Below, piece by piece: positions 27,322 through 35,936 of a DNA stretch of 64,000 nucleotides; within the stretch, counting starts at the first letter, position 1; every line of letters starts with the position of its first letter. The position numbers were made by a program, and so were the translations under genes. The notes beneath the pieces are model-generated. The model made no database searches, was not told where the DNA came from, and worked only from the letters and a program-made list of their open reading frames with translations. Origin of the DNA: Terriglobus tenax (GTDB lineage Bacteria; Acidobacteriota; Terriglobia; Terriglobales; Acidobacteriaceae); assembly GCF_025685395.1 (NCBI RefSeq), contig NZ_JAGSYA010000004.1:1612001-1676000 (forward strand), read 5' to 3'.

Positions 27322-28473
27322 ATGTCGAGCATTCAGGACACCCACTTCCTCGAACAGCAGATTGCCCGCCTGCAGGCGCTGCTGGAGGCGTCGCGCCAGG
27401 TGCACTCCACCACGCAGGCAGGTGACGTTCTGCGGCAGACGGCGCGCATTGTTGTCCGCGAGCTGGAGATGGAGGGAGCGGTCTTTCTTGCTCCCGATGG
27501 CGCAGTCCTGGTTGGTTACGGCGATGCTCCATCCGCTCCGTATAACAACTGCCCGCGCTTTGCTCTGCTCGCAAAAGAGGGCGCAACGCTGGCCACGCTC
27601 ATCGTCGCCACTCCGCTGGGCACTGAGCTTTCCATCTACGAGCAGGACTTTCTGGAAGGTCTTGTGCTGCAGACCGCCGTTGCCCTGGAAAACGCGACCT
27701 TTCATGAACGCAACCTGCAGTGGGCGCGTGTGCAGCAGGACCTGGACGCGGCGCGGCAGATTCAACGTTCCCTGCTGCCTAAAACCATGCCGCAGATTCC
27801 CGGCTTCGCGATTGCCGCACGTTCCACCGCCTGCTACGAGGTGGGCGGCGACTACCTGGACACGATGGAGCTGCCCGACGGCAGCCACCTGATGGTGGTG
27901 GCCGATGTTGCCGGCAAGGGACTGGCTTCCGCCATTGTGGCGACCATCTTCCGTGCCGCCTTCCGCTCGCTGGCCAGCCGCGCCGTCTCCCTGGAAGAGA
28001 TGGCGGCGCAGGTGGGCCAGCAGCATTATGACGAAGGCGATGAAGCCCGCCGCCGGTATGTGACGGCCATCCTTCTGAAGCTTGATCCGGAGACCGGCGA
28101 GGGCGAAATCGTCAACTGCGGCCACAACCCTGGTGTCCTGGTGGGCGCGGACGGCTCCATTCGCATGATCCAGGCCTCGGGGCCTCCGCTGGGCATGCTG
28201 CCGGGCATGCGCTACATGGCGGAACCGATCCACGTGCCCGCAGGCGCGCGCGTGCTGCTTTACACCGATGGCCTGACCGAGGTCTTTCGTGAAGACGATG
28301 AAGAGTTCGGCGAGGGCCGCCTGGCCGAAACCTTCAAAGAGCTGGAGACACGCGATCCCGTGGTCATCCTCGATTCCATCTGGGCGACGCTTGCCGCCTT
28401 CTCCAACAACGCTCCACCAACCGATGACATGACCGGCCTGGCCCTCTGCCATCTTGAGGCTGCAACCGCATGA
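27322..28473 (+). CDS. RsbU-type PP2C phosphatase with GAF domain
   Basis: The 383-residue protein has an N-terminal GAF-type sensor (about 10-125), a linker helix (LDAARQIQRSLLPKTMPQIPG), and a SpoIIE/PP2C phosphatase domain from about 165 (EVGGDYLD, VADVAGKGLASAI, NCGHNPGVLVG, YTDGLTE, PTDDMTGLAL). Metal-binding Asp residues are in place. It should dephosphorylate the STAS protein encoded two genes later. The stop overlaps the kinase start (28470-28473). Start 27322 is 56 bases after pspA. No signal peptide; cytoplasmic. Confidence 0.88.
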   Translation: MSSIQDTHFLEQQIARLQALLEASRQVHSTTQAGDVLRQTARIVVRELEMEGAVFLAPDGAVLVGYGDAPSAPYNNCPRFALLAKEGATLATLIVATPLGTELSIYEQDFLEGLVLQTAVALENATFHERNLQWARVQQDLDAARQIQRSLLPKTMPQIPGFAIAARSTACYEVGGDYLDTMELPDGSHLMVVADVAGKGLASAIVATIFRAAFRSLASRAVSLEEMAAQVGQQHYDEGDEARRRYVTAILLKLDPETGEGEIVNCGHNPGVLVGADGSIRMIQASGPPLGMLPGMRYMAEPIHVPAGARVLLYTDGLTEVFREDDEEFGEGRLAETFKELETRDPVVILDSIWATLAAFSNNAPPTDDMTGLALCHLEAATA

Positions 28474-28907
28474 AGAACGGAAGCGCCGTCGAAGTAACGC
28501 TGCCCTCGGAGCTAGGCTTTGAGAAGGTGGCCATGAGCACTGCCGCCAGCATGGCCCAGTTGATGGGCTTCAGCCCGGACCGCATCGAAGACCTGAAGAC
28601 CGCCGTAGCCGAGGCCTGCATCAACGCGATTGAACATGGCAACCGGCTGGACGACACACTGTCGGTCGGCGTGATTCTCTCGTCCAGTGATGACCAGCTG
28701 GAGATCAAGGTCATGGACGACGGCGCGGGCATGTTGCAGCAGCCGGCCACACCCGATATCGACAAGAAGATGCTCGGCGAGGAAGACCCTCGCGGCATGG
28801 GCATCTTCCTCATCCAGTCGCTGGTCGACGAGGCCGAGTGGCACCAGGGACCGCCGGGCAAGAGCTTTGTGCGGCTGGTCATCCGGCTCGACAAGGAGAA
28901 GAATTAA
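28470..28907 (+). CDS. RsbW-like anti-sigma serine kinase
   Basis: A 145-residue GHKL-type protein. The N box is AVAEACINAIEHGNRL, the G1 box VMDDGAGM and the G2 box DPRGMGIFLIQSL, all typical for RsbW/SpoIIAB kinases. It should phosphorylate the STAS partner at 28911 and perhaps bind a sigma factor, although no sigma gene is adjacent. The start overlaps the RsbU stop (ATGA), giving strong coupling. Confidence 0.88.
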   Translation: MKNGSAVEVTLPSELGFEKVAMSTAASMAQLMGFSPDRIEDLKTAVAEACINAIEHGNRLDDTLSVGVILSSSDDQLEIKVMDDGAGMLQQPATPDIDKKMLGEEDPRGMGIFLIQSLVDEAEWHQGPPGKSFVRLVIRLDKEKN

Positions 28908-28910
28908 GCA

Positions 28911-29264
28911 ATGCAGGCCCCCACCAAAGTTGCGACGCGGACAGCCACGGCTGCCTCCGGCACCACGGTCACCATCCTCGCCTTCGCGGGCGACATCGCT
29001 TCTACCTCGAAGGACGCGATTCTTGATGCCTACAACGCGACCGATGCGAAGAAACTGCTGCTGGACTTTACCGGCACCGAGTATGTGAACTCTTCCGGCA
29101 TCGCCATCATCATCCAGGTACTGCTGGATGCCGCCAGGACGGGCGACCGCACCGTCGGCATCTTCGGCCTGACGCCGCATTTTCAGAAGGTCTTCACCAT
29201 GGTGGGCATCGGCAAGTACGCCACGCTGTCGCCGGATGAAGCCACGGCGCTGGCCGCGCTCTAG
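28911..29264 (+). CDS. STAS-domain anti-anti-sigma factor
   Basis: This 117-residue STAS protein has the phosphorylation-site region LDFTGTEYVNSSGIAIIIQVLLDA, with a Ser in NSSG that fits the conserved target. It is flanked upstream by the kinase (3 bases) and downstream by a second phosphatase (8 bases). In the classical switch the unphosphorylated form sequesters the kinase and frees the sigma factor. Confidence 0.88.
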   Translation: MQAPTKVATRTATAASGTTVTILAFAGDIASTSKDAILDAYNATDAKKLLLDFTGTEYVNSSGIAIIIQVLLDAARTGDRTVGIFGLTPHFQKVFTMVGIGKYATLSPDEATALAAL

Positions 29265-29272
29265 GAGAACGA

Positions 29273-31240
29273 ATGCCGCGCCGCCTTGTCCTTGCGCTTG
29301 CCCTGCTGCTGAGCTTTACCGCTCTGCATGCGCAGACGCGCATTCCTGCGCCGCCGACGGCCGACCCGCTGCACCTGACCTGGACCGGCATGGACCGGCC
29401 GCTGAACATCACCTCGTTCTGGATGACCAACGGCGAAGAAGACAGGCCGGAGTTTGCACAGCCCGGTTACGATGACTCGCACTGGCATGCACACAAGCGT
29501 GGCGAATCACTTGCCGCGTACTGGAAGCGGCCTTCGCGGGTGGTCTGGTACCGCGCACATGTGGAAGTACCGGCCGGCATGAAAGATCTGGCCGTCAGCA
29601 TCAACTTCGTGCACGGGCCGTACGAGCTATACGCCAACGGCCGCCGCATCGGGGGCGCGGGAGATATCAAGGGCCCCGGCGTCTTCGGCGATATGATTCC
29701 GACGATCTACCGGCTGCCGGAAGACATTGCTCCCGATGGCCACCTGGTCGTGGCCCTGCGCGCGGGCATCCTGTATACGCCCTCGTTTCAGGAGGGCGGC
29801 ATCAGCGGAGACTCGTACCTTCTGCTCGGCTCCGCGGCGCACATGGCGGACGACCGCGCCCTGACAACCTTTGAAAGCCTGAGCAGCAACTACACCAACC
29901 TGGTCATTGCGTTTATCGCGGGCATCGTCGCCTTTGGACTGTATCTCTCCTCCCGCGGGCGCGAGTATCTGGACCTGACGCTGAGCTACGCCTCCTTTGC
30001 CGCCTACAACCTGCTGGAGATGTGGCAGTTCCGGAACCCCATTCCGAAGCAGGGCCTGCACCTGCTTGTCTTCAGCACGCTCAGCACGCTGCCGCTGCTC
30101 TTCAACCTGGAGTTCACCCGCCGCATTCTGGGCAGGCCACGCTGGAAGCTGTTTGCCATGACTGGAATTCTGCTGATCGCCAATAACATCGGCCTGCAGA
30201 ACCTGTTCATGCTGAACCCGGCGCGGCTCTCCTTCCTTGTGCAGGGAGCTGTGCCGTTGGTGCTGAGCGTGGTGACCTATGTCCTGCTCGATATCGTGGT
30301 TGCGGTTGTTCTGTTCCGCTCCTGGAGACGGGGCAACCATGATGCCGGGCTGCTGCTGGTCGCGGCGCTGCCCACATCACTGATGTTTTTCGCCCAGCTG
30401 GTGCGCGCGGCGCTGATCCTGTCGCATGCCATTCCCAACGGCGACGACCCCTTCCAGCGTGTTCCAGGCATTGCCTTCAACATCGCCTGGTCTGAGGTGA
30501 TGAACTTCTTCACCAGCATTGTTCTGCTGCTGTTCATGGTGCTGCGTACCATCCGCATTGCGCGGGAGAAGGCCGAGCTCTCCGCCGAGATCGCCGCGGC
30601 GCACAACGTGCAGACATTGCTGCTGGCGCGTGCGACGCAGGCTACGCCGGGCTTCACGGTGGAGACAGCCTACCGTCCCGCATCCGAGGTCGGCGGCGAC
30701 TTCTTCCTTATCTCGCCAGGTGACGATGGCTCGCTGTTCGCCATCGTCGGGGATGTCTCCGGTAAGGGGATGCAGGCAGCCATGCGCGTCTCGCTGATCC
30801 TGGGCGTGCTGCACCGCGAGAGCTCGCGCGAACCGGCACGCGCGCTGGCCAACCTGAACACCGCATTGCTGAGCCAGGGAGAGATCGGCTTCACCACCGC
30901 CTGCGCCCTGCTGGTGGAAAAGGATGGCCGCTTCCGCTATGCCAACGCCGGCCACCTGAACCCCTATCTCGATGGCGAGGAGCTGGCCAGCCCCGGAGCA
31001 TTGCCGCTCGGCATCAGCCCGATGGTGGAGTTTGAAACCATGCACGGTCACCTTGCCGCCCGGCAACGGCTGGTGCTACTGAGCGACGGCGTGCCGGAAG
31101 CACGCTCAACCGGTGGCGAACTGTATGGCTTCGACAAGCTGGTGACGCTGACCCGCCTGCCCGCCGAGGACATTGCCGAGACCGCCCACCTGTTCGGGCA
31201 GACGGACGACATCACCGTGCTGACCCTGGCGCTGGCGTAA
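29273..31240 (+). CDS. Membrane-anchored PP2C phosphatase with extracytoplasmic sensor
   Basis: The 655-residue protein has a signal peptide (MPRRLVLALALLLSFTALHAQ). A beta-sandwich sensor domain at about 20-195 resembles a galactose-binding/7TMR-DISM extracellular domain (WYRAHVEVPAGMKDLAVSI, YELYANGRRIGGAG). About seven transmembrane segments follow (205-425), then a C-terminal SpoIIE/PP2C phosphatase (EVGGDFFL, VGDVSGKGMQAAM, ANAGHLNPYL, LSDGVPEA, TDDITVLTL). It is a second phosphatase for the same STAS protein, feeding a signal from outside the cell into the switch. It is the last gene of the module. Confidence 0.88.
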   Translation: MPRRLVLALALLLSFTALHAQTRIPAPPTADPLHLTWTGMDRPLNITSFWMTNGEEDRPEFAQPGYDDSHWHAHKRGESLAAYWKRPSRVVWYRAHVEVPAGMKDLAVSINFVHGPYELYANGRRIGGAGDIKGPGVFGDMIPTIYRLPEDIAPDGHLVVALRAGILYTPSFQEGGISGDSYLLLGSAAHMADDRALTTFESLSSNYTNLVIAFIAGIVAFGLYLSSRGREYLDLTLSYASFAAYNLLEMWQFRNPIPKQGLHLLVFSTLSTLPLLFNLEFTRRILGRPRWKLFAMTGILLIANNIGLQNLFMLNPARLSFLVQGAVPLVLSVVTYVLLDIVVAVVLFRSWRRGNHDAGLLLVAALPTSLMFFAQLVRAALILSHAIPNGDDPFQRVPGIAFNIAWSEVMNFFTSIVLLLFMVLRTIRIAREKAELSAEIAAAHNVQTLLLARATQATPGFTVETAYRPASEVGGDFFLISPGDDGSLFAIVGDVSGKGMQAAMRVSLILGVLHRESSREPARALANLNTALLSQGEIGFTTACALLVEKDGRFRYANAGHLNPYLDGEELASPGALPLGISPMVEFETMHGHLAARQRLVLLSDGVPEARSTGGELYGFDKLVTLTRLPAEDIAETAHLFGQTDDITVLTLALA

Positions 31241-31267
31241 AGCCTCGCATCAACCGGCAAAAATAAA

Positions 31268-31293
31268 CCCACGTCCCAGAATCGGGACGTGGG
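31268..31293. terminator. Terminator between the phosphatase and PQQ genes
   Basis: CCCACGTCCC (31268-31277) and GGGACGTGGG (31284-31293) form a 10-base perfect stem with an AGAATC loop. On the minus strand it is followed by TTTATTTTT, so it serves at least the PQQ gene. Confidence 0.8.
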
Positions 31294-31300
31294 GCACCCG

Positions 31301-31326
31301 GACTCTTCCGGAGTCTTATTTCTTTG
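31301..31326 (+). terminator. Second small terminator, plus strand
   Basis: GACTC-TTCCG-GAGTC is followed by TTATTTCTTT. It would end the plus-strand phosphatase transcript; its tail overlaps the 3' end of the PQQ gene. Confidence 0.5.
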
Positions 31327-33262
31327 CCTTCACCGGAGCTCTCCCCGCGCTTTTCGGCAGAGCGAAAGCCACCACGACATCCGCTACCGGATCGCGCAGG
31401 AAGCCGCCGCCCGCAGCCGAAACCACGACATACTGCCGGCCATCCTTGCCCAGATAGGTTGCCGGGTGCGAGTGAGCCGGAGCATCCACCTTTGCCGACC
31501 ACAACTCCTTCCCTGTCTTCGCATCGAAGGCGCGGAACTTGGAGTCGACCGTGGCGCCGATGAAGATCAGCCCGCCGGCGGTGGTAATGCCGCCGCCCAG
31601 GTTCGGCGCTCCGGTCTTCAACCCCTTGGCCTCCAGCTCCTCAAAACCGCCAAGCGTGGAACGCCAGGCGATGTCTCCGGTGTTGACGTTGACGGCCACC
31701 AGCTCTCCCCACGGCGGAGGAGCGCAGGAGTAGCGAGTATCGGCCTGCCAGAAGCGTCCCCCCTCGGGCGTGATCTTGCTGTAGCGCGGGCCTGCAGTGG
31801 GCGCAGCCGCGGGACGATCCGCAAACTCCTGGTCCGGAGCTCCGGATGGAGGAGGTCCGCCAGCCGGGGGAGCACCTGCCGGACGCTGACCGCCGCCCGG
31901 TCCACCTGCTCCTCCGGGACGCGGTCCGCCAAAGCGGGGGCCGCCAGTGCCGATGTGGCCCCACTGGCCGGCGTTCATCACGTTGGTGTAGACCAGCCCC
32001 AGCGCCGGGTTGTAGCTCACACCGTTCCAGTTGCCGCCACCCACCGCGCCGGGAAACTCCACCACGTCCTGGTTCAGCTTCCATGCGTTGAAGGGCACGG
32101 CGTCCTCCAGCTTGTACTTCTGCCACAGGCCCTCACAGTAGCTGGTCAGGCTGTCGGTAATGTTCTTCGGCAGCTCCTCGTGCTTCATGGCGATGCGGGC
32201 GATCGGCTCTGGCTTCAGAGGGAACGGCTGCGTCGGCGCGGACTTCTCGCCGGGCACCGTGCTCACCGGCACGGGGCGTTCTTCCTCACCGAAGACCGGT
32301 TTCCCGTCGCGGCGGTCGTAGATGTACATCAGGCCGGTTTTGCCCATGTGCACCACTGCTGGAATTGTCTTGCCCTTCTGCCTGATCTCCACCAGGGCCG
32401 GCGCCGCCGAGGAGTCGAAGTCCCACAGGTCGTGATGCACCAGCTGGTGATACCACTTCAGCTTGCCGGTATTGGCATCCAGCGCCACCAGCGAAGTTCC
32501 GTACAGCGTGTCGCCAGGGCGGCTGATGCCCACGTAATCCGGAGACGGCGGAGCGGTGGGGATAAACGCGATGCCCAGCTTCTCGTCAATGGTGATGTGT
32601 CCCCAGACGTTCACGCCTCCGGTGGTCTTCCAGGCATCGCTCTCCCAGGTCTCATGGCCGGGCTCGCCGGGCTGCGGCACCAGGTTGAAGTTCCACACCA
32701 TCTTGCCGGTCTTCGCGTCCCAGGCGCGAACGTGCGTGTCCATGGTGGGCAGAATCAACATGTTTTTATAGATAGCCGGTGGCGAGGTCATCTTGGTCTT
32801 GATGTCCACGTAGCCGTTCTCGCCAAACTCCGGCACAGGCTTTCCGGTCTTTGCGTCCAGGGCGACGATGCGGCCCTTGTCCACCGAGCCGATAATGCGC
32901 GCCGGCGAGGTCTTATCGCCTGGCCAGTAGGCAACACCGCGCAGCGTGGTGTCCTGTGCCGCAAACTTCCAGATCTGCTCGCCGGTAATGCCGTCAATGG
33001 CAAAGTAGCCGTTGGGCGAAGCCATGTAGACCACTGAATCCACAATGATCGGCGTTGCCTCGTTCTGCACCTGGCCGCCGGTATGAAAGGTCCAGGCACG
33101 CTCCAGCTTGGTGACATTCGCTGTGTTGATCTGCGTGAGTTTGGAGTAGCGGCTACCCGCCTGGTCCTGTCCGTAGGAGGCCCAGTTGGCCTGCGCCCAT
33201 GCGCTGGGAAGGCTGCTGAGCGTTGCCGCAACCGCCATGCCGAGGAAAAATCTCTTTGCCAT
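31316..33262 (-). CDS. Periplasmic PQQ-type beta-propeller dehydrogenase
   Basis: The 648-residue protein has a signal peptide (cleavage near AWA, residue 23) and PQQ-propeller repeats such as GITGEQIWKFAAQD, LDAKTGKPVPEFG, WDAKTGKMVWNFN and FDAKTGKELWSA. It looks like the membrane- or periplasm-located alcohol/glucose-type quinoprotein family (WHYQLVHHDLWDFD-like block at 270-283). A Gly/Pro-rich low-complexity insert occupies about residues 438-490. It should oxidise an alcohol or sugar and pass electrons to the chain. The gene ends at a strong terminator. The substrate is unknown. Confidence 0.8.
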   Translation of the reverse strand: MAKRFFLGMAVAATLSSLPSAWAQANWASYGQDQAGSRYSKLTQINTANVTKLERAWTFHTGGQVQNEATPIIVDSVVYMASPNGYFAIDGITGEQIWKFAAQDTTLRGVAYWPGDKTSPARIIGSVDKGRIVALDAKTGKPVPEFGENGYVDIKTKMTSPPAIYKNMLILPTMDTHVRAWDAKTGKMVWNFNLVPQPGEPGHETWESDAWKTTGGVNVWGHITIDEKLGIAFIPTAPPSPDYVGISRPGDTLYGTSLVALDANTGKLKWYHQLVHHDLWDFDSSAAPALVEIRQKGKTIPAVVHMGKTGLMYIYDRRDGKPVFGEEERPVPVSTVPGEKSAPTQPFPLKPEPIARIAMKHEELPKNITDSLTSYCEGLWQKYKLEDAVPFNAWKLNQDVVEFPGAVGGGNWNGVSYNPALGLVYTNVMNAGQWGHIGTGGPRFGGPRPGGAGGPGGGQRPAGAPPAGGPPPSGAPDQEFADRPAAAPTAGPRYSKITPEGGRFWQADTRYSCAPPPWGELVAVNVNTGDIAWRSTLGGFEELEAKGLKTGAPNLGGGITTAGGLIFIGATVDSKFRAFDAKTGKELWSAKVDAPAHSHPATYLGKDGRQYVVVSAAGGGFLRDPVADVVVAFALPKSAGRAPVKAKK

Positions 33263-33424
33263 GTCTCTCTTTCCAAACCGGACGAGGGGGACCCGGATGT
33301 CTTTCTCGAGGAGCGGCTTAGGATAAATCTCCTCTGGTGCGCGGCACGACCTTGTTACGGTTACGGAACCGATGCCGCCTGATCACGCACAAACCACGCA
33401 ATCGCGATAGCATACATAGCTGGT

Positions 33425-35779
33425 ATGAGTGAAAAGCGCTGGGTCCTTTTGATTGCCTCCGAGGTCGGTGGCACGGAATCTGTTTCTGACCGTGCGATGG
33501 AGCGGCTGGTCGATGCCATCTCGGAAGAGGGTTACGACGTCGTCCGTACGACGACGCCGGAGGACGGCCTGTCGCTGGTCATCTCCGACCCCTCCTATTC
33601 GGCTGTTCTGCTGGACTGGGACCTTGAGGGCGACAACCAGTTTGAAGAGCGCGAGGCGCTGCAGATTCTGCGCGCTGTCCGCCGCCACAACAAGAAGATC
33701 CCGATCTTCCTGATCGCCGACCGTACCCTGGTCAGCGAACTGCCGATCGAAGTGGTCAAGCAGGTGCATGAGTACATTCACCTCTTCGGCGACACCCCGG
33801 CCTTTATCGCCAACCGCGTCGACTTCGCCGTGGAGCGTTACCACGAGACCCTGCTGCCGCCTTACTTCCGCGAACTGAAGAAGTACACCGACCAGGGCGC
33901 CTATAGCTGGGACGCGCCCGGCCACATGGGGGGCGTCGCCTTTCTGAAGCACCCCATCGGCCAGGAGTTCCACCGCTTCTTCGGTGAGAACCTGATGCGC
34001 TCCGACCTCGGCATCTCGACGGCTCCTCTGGGCAGCTGGCTGGACCACATCGGACCTCCTGGAGACGCCGAGCGCAACGCCGCCCGCATCTTCGGCGCGG
34101 ACTGGACCTTCTTCGTCCTTGGCGGATCGTCCACCTCCAACCAGATCGTCGGTCACGGCGTCATCGCGCAGGACGATATCGTTCTTGCCGACGCCAACTG
34201 CCACAAGTCCATCTGCCACTCGCTTACCGTCACCGGAGCGCGGCCCGTGTACTTCAAGCCGACGCGCAACGGCTACGGCATGATCGGCCTGGTGCCGCTG
34301 AAGCGCTTCAGCCCGAAGAACGTCCGCGACCTGATCGCGAAGAGCCCGTTCTGCAAGGGTGCTACCTCGCAGGAGGCCACCTACGCGGTGGTGACCAACT
34401 CCACCTACGACGGCCTTTGCTACGACGTGAATCGCGTGGTGAAGGAGCTGGCTGCCTCTGTTCCGCGCGTTCATTTTGACGAGGCATGGTACGCCTACGC
34501 CAAGTTCCACCCCATCTACAAGGGCCGCTACGCCATGGGCGTTCCGGAGGACATGCCGAACCGTCCGGCAATCTTCGCCGTACAGTCCACCCACAAGATG
34601 CTGCCGGCCTTTTCCATGGGATCGATGATCCACGTCACACTGTCGGAGCGCGCTCCGATGGACTTTGACCAGTTCAACGAATCCTTCATGATGCACGGCA
34701 CCACCTCGCCGTTCTATCCGCTGATCGCCTCGCTGGACGTGGCCGCGGCCATGATGGATGAGCCTGCCGGCCCCACGCTGATGGAAGACACCATTCAGGA
34801 CGCCATCAGCTTCCGCAAGGCCATGTCTTCCGTTGCTCACCGTCTGCGCGCAACCGAAGACAATGGCGATGGATGGTTCTTCCGCCTTTTCCAGCCGGAG
34901 TCCGTCACCGATCCGCACACCGGCGAGACACACCTGTTTGAGGAAGCACCGGACGAGCTGCTGGCCACGAACCCCTCCTGCTGGACACTGAAGCCCGGCC
35001 ACGACTGGCACGGCTACCAGGATGCCGACATCGCGGACGAGTACTGCATGCTGGACCCGACGAAGGTGACCATCCTGACCCCCGGTGTGGACGCGCAGGG
35101 CACGGTGGCCGACTGGGGTATCCCGGGCGCCATCCTGACTGAGTTCCTTGACTCCCGCCGTGTGGAAATTGCCCGCACCGGCGATTACACAGTGCTGGTG
35201 CTGTTCTCGGTGGGAACCTCGAAGGGCAAGTGGGGATCGCTGCTGGAGAACCTGTTTGAGTTCAAGCGGCTGTTCGATTCTGAAGCGTCCCTGGAAGAAG
35301 CCCTCCCGGAGCTGGTGCAGAAGTTCCCGCACCGCTATCGTCACCAGACGCTGAAGGAACTCTCCGACGAGATGCACGAGGCGATGATTGAGCTGAACCT
35401 CGCGGGTCTGGTCAACGCCGCCTGCGACGAGGACTTTGACCCCGTTCTGACCCCGGCGCAGACCTACCAGAAGCTGGTGCGCAACGAGACCGAGCGCGTG
35501 CCCTTTGCCAAGATGGCCGGCCGTATCGCCGCCGTAATGCTGGTGCCGTATCCTCCGGGTATCCCGATGTCGATGCCGGGCGAGCGCCTGGGCGGCCCCA
35601 ACAGTCCGGTCATCAAGCTGATCCTGGCCATGGAGAAGTTCGGCAAGCGCTTCCCCGGCTTTGAGCGCGAGGTCCACGGCATTGAGGTCGACAGCGAAGG
35701 CAACTACTGGATGCGCGCCGTGATTGAGAAGAAACGCCGCGTCAAGAAGAAGAAGCCGCGGACGGCTTCAAAGGCGTAA
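33425..35779 (+). CDS. Orn/Lys/Arg decarboxylase (arginine decarboxylase-like)
   Basis: The 784-residue PLP enzyme has an N-terminal receiver-like wing domain (about 1-130), a PLP core (FDEAWYA at 351-357, K391 in QSTHKMLPAFSMG), and a C-terminal domain. This is the fold type I decarboxylase architecture of inducible AdiA/CadA-type enzymes. It converts a basic amino acid to a polyamine with proton use, for acid resistance or polyamine supply. The amino acid cannot be decided from sequence alone; arginine is my best guess. The tail (RVKKKKPRTASKA) is Lys/Arg-rich. It is followed by an 18-base hairpin. Confidence 0.88.
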   Translation: MSEKRWVLLIASEVGGTESVSDRAMERLVDAISEEGYDVVRTTTPEDGLSLVISDPSYSAVLLDWDLEGDNQFEEREALQILRAVRRHNKKIPIFLIADRTLVSELPIEVVKQVHEYIHLFGDTPAFIANRVDFAVERYHETLLPPYFRELKKYTDQGAYSWDAPGHMGGVAFLKHPIGQEFHRFFGENLMRSDLGISTAPLGSWLDHIGPPGDAERNAARIFGADWTFFVLGGSSTSNQIVGHGVIAQDDIVLADANCHKSICHSLTVTGARPVYFKPTRNGYGMIGLVPLKRFSPKNVRDLIAKSPFCKGATSQEATYAVVTNSTYDGLCYDVNRVVKELAASVPRVHFDEAWYAYAKFHPIYKGRYAMGVPEDMPNRPAIFAVQSTHKMLPAFSMGSMIHVTLSERAPMDFDQFNESFMMHGTTSPFYPLIASLDVAAAMMDEPAGPTLMEDTIQDAISFRKAMSSVAHRLRATEDNGDGWFFRLFQPESVTDPHTGETHLFEEAPDELLATNPSCWTLKPGHDWHGYQDADIADEYCMLDPTKVTILTPGVDAQGTVADWGIPGAILTEFLDSRRVEIARTGDYTVLVLFSVGTSKGKWGSLLENLFEFKRLFDSEASLEEALPELVQKFPHRYRHQTLKELSDEMHEAMIELNLAGLVNAACDEDFDPVLTPAQTYQKLVRNETERVPFAKMAGRIAAVMLVPYPPGIPMSMPGERLGGPNSPVIKLILAMEKFGKRFPGFEREVHGIEVDSEGNYWMRAVIEKKRRVKKKKPRTASKA

Positions 35780-35797
35780 CCCGTTCCCTCTCTGTCA

Positions 35798-35844
35798 TTT
35801 CTCCGCTCCGCAGGACGGCAATTCCATCCTGCGGAGCGGAGAAA
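35798..35844 (+). terminator. Terminator-like hairpin after the decarboxylase gene
   Basis: TTTCTCCGCTCCGCAGGA (35798-35815) and TCCTGCGGAGCGGAGAAA (35827-35844) form an 18-base perfect stem with an 11-base loop. It lacks a T-run. Confidence 0.6.
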
Positions 35845-35870
35845 CCTGCATGTGGCTGTTCTCTTCCCCT

Positions 35871-35914
35871 GAATGCAGATCCCTCCACTGCGCTTCGCTC
35901 CGGTCGGGATGACA
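35871..35914. repeat. Dispersed REP-like repeat copy
   Basis: The minus-strand reading is TGTCATCCCGACCGG followed by AGCGAAGCGCAGTGGAGGGATCTGC. It is almost identical to the copy at 41021. It lies between the decarboxylase terminator and the convergent fumarylacetoacetate hydrolase-family gene. Confidence 0.7.
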
Positions 35915-35936
35915 GGACTTTGCAGGAGGAGGAACG

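Noticed and set aside
31289-33037. 582-residue plus-strand frame over the PQQ gene
   Set aside because: No motif and it overlaps the terminators; shadow of the minus-strand quinoprotein.
33383-35677. 764-residue open frame antisense to the decarboxylase gene
   Set aside because: It runs exactly opposite a strongly conserved PLP enzyme, has no recognisable domain, and is of a type produced by high-GC third-codon bias. The plus-strand gene explains it.
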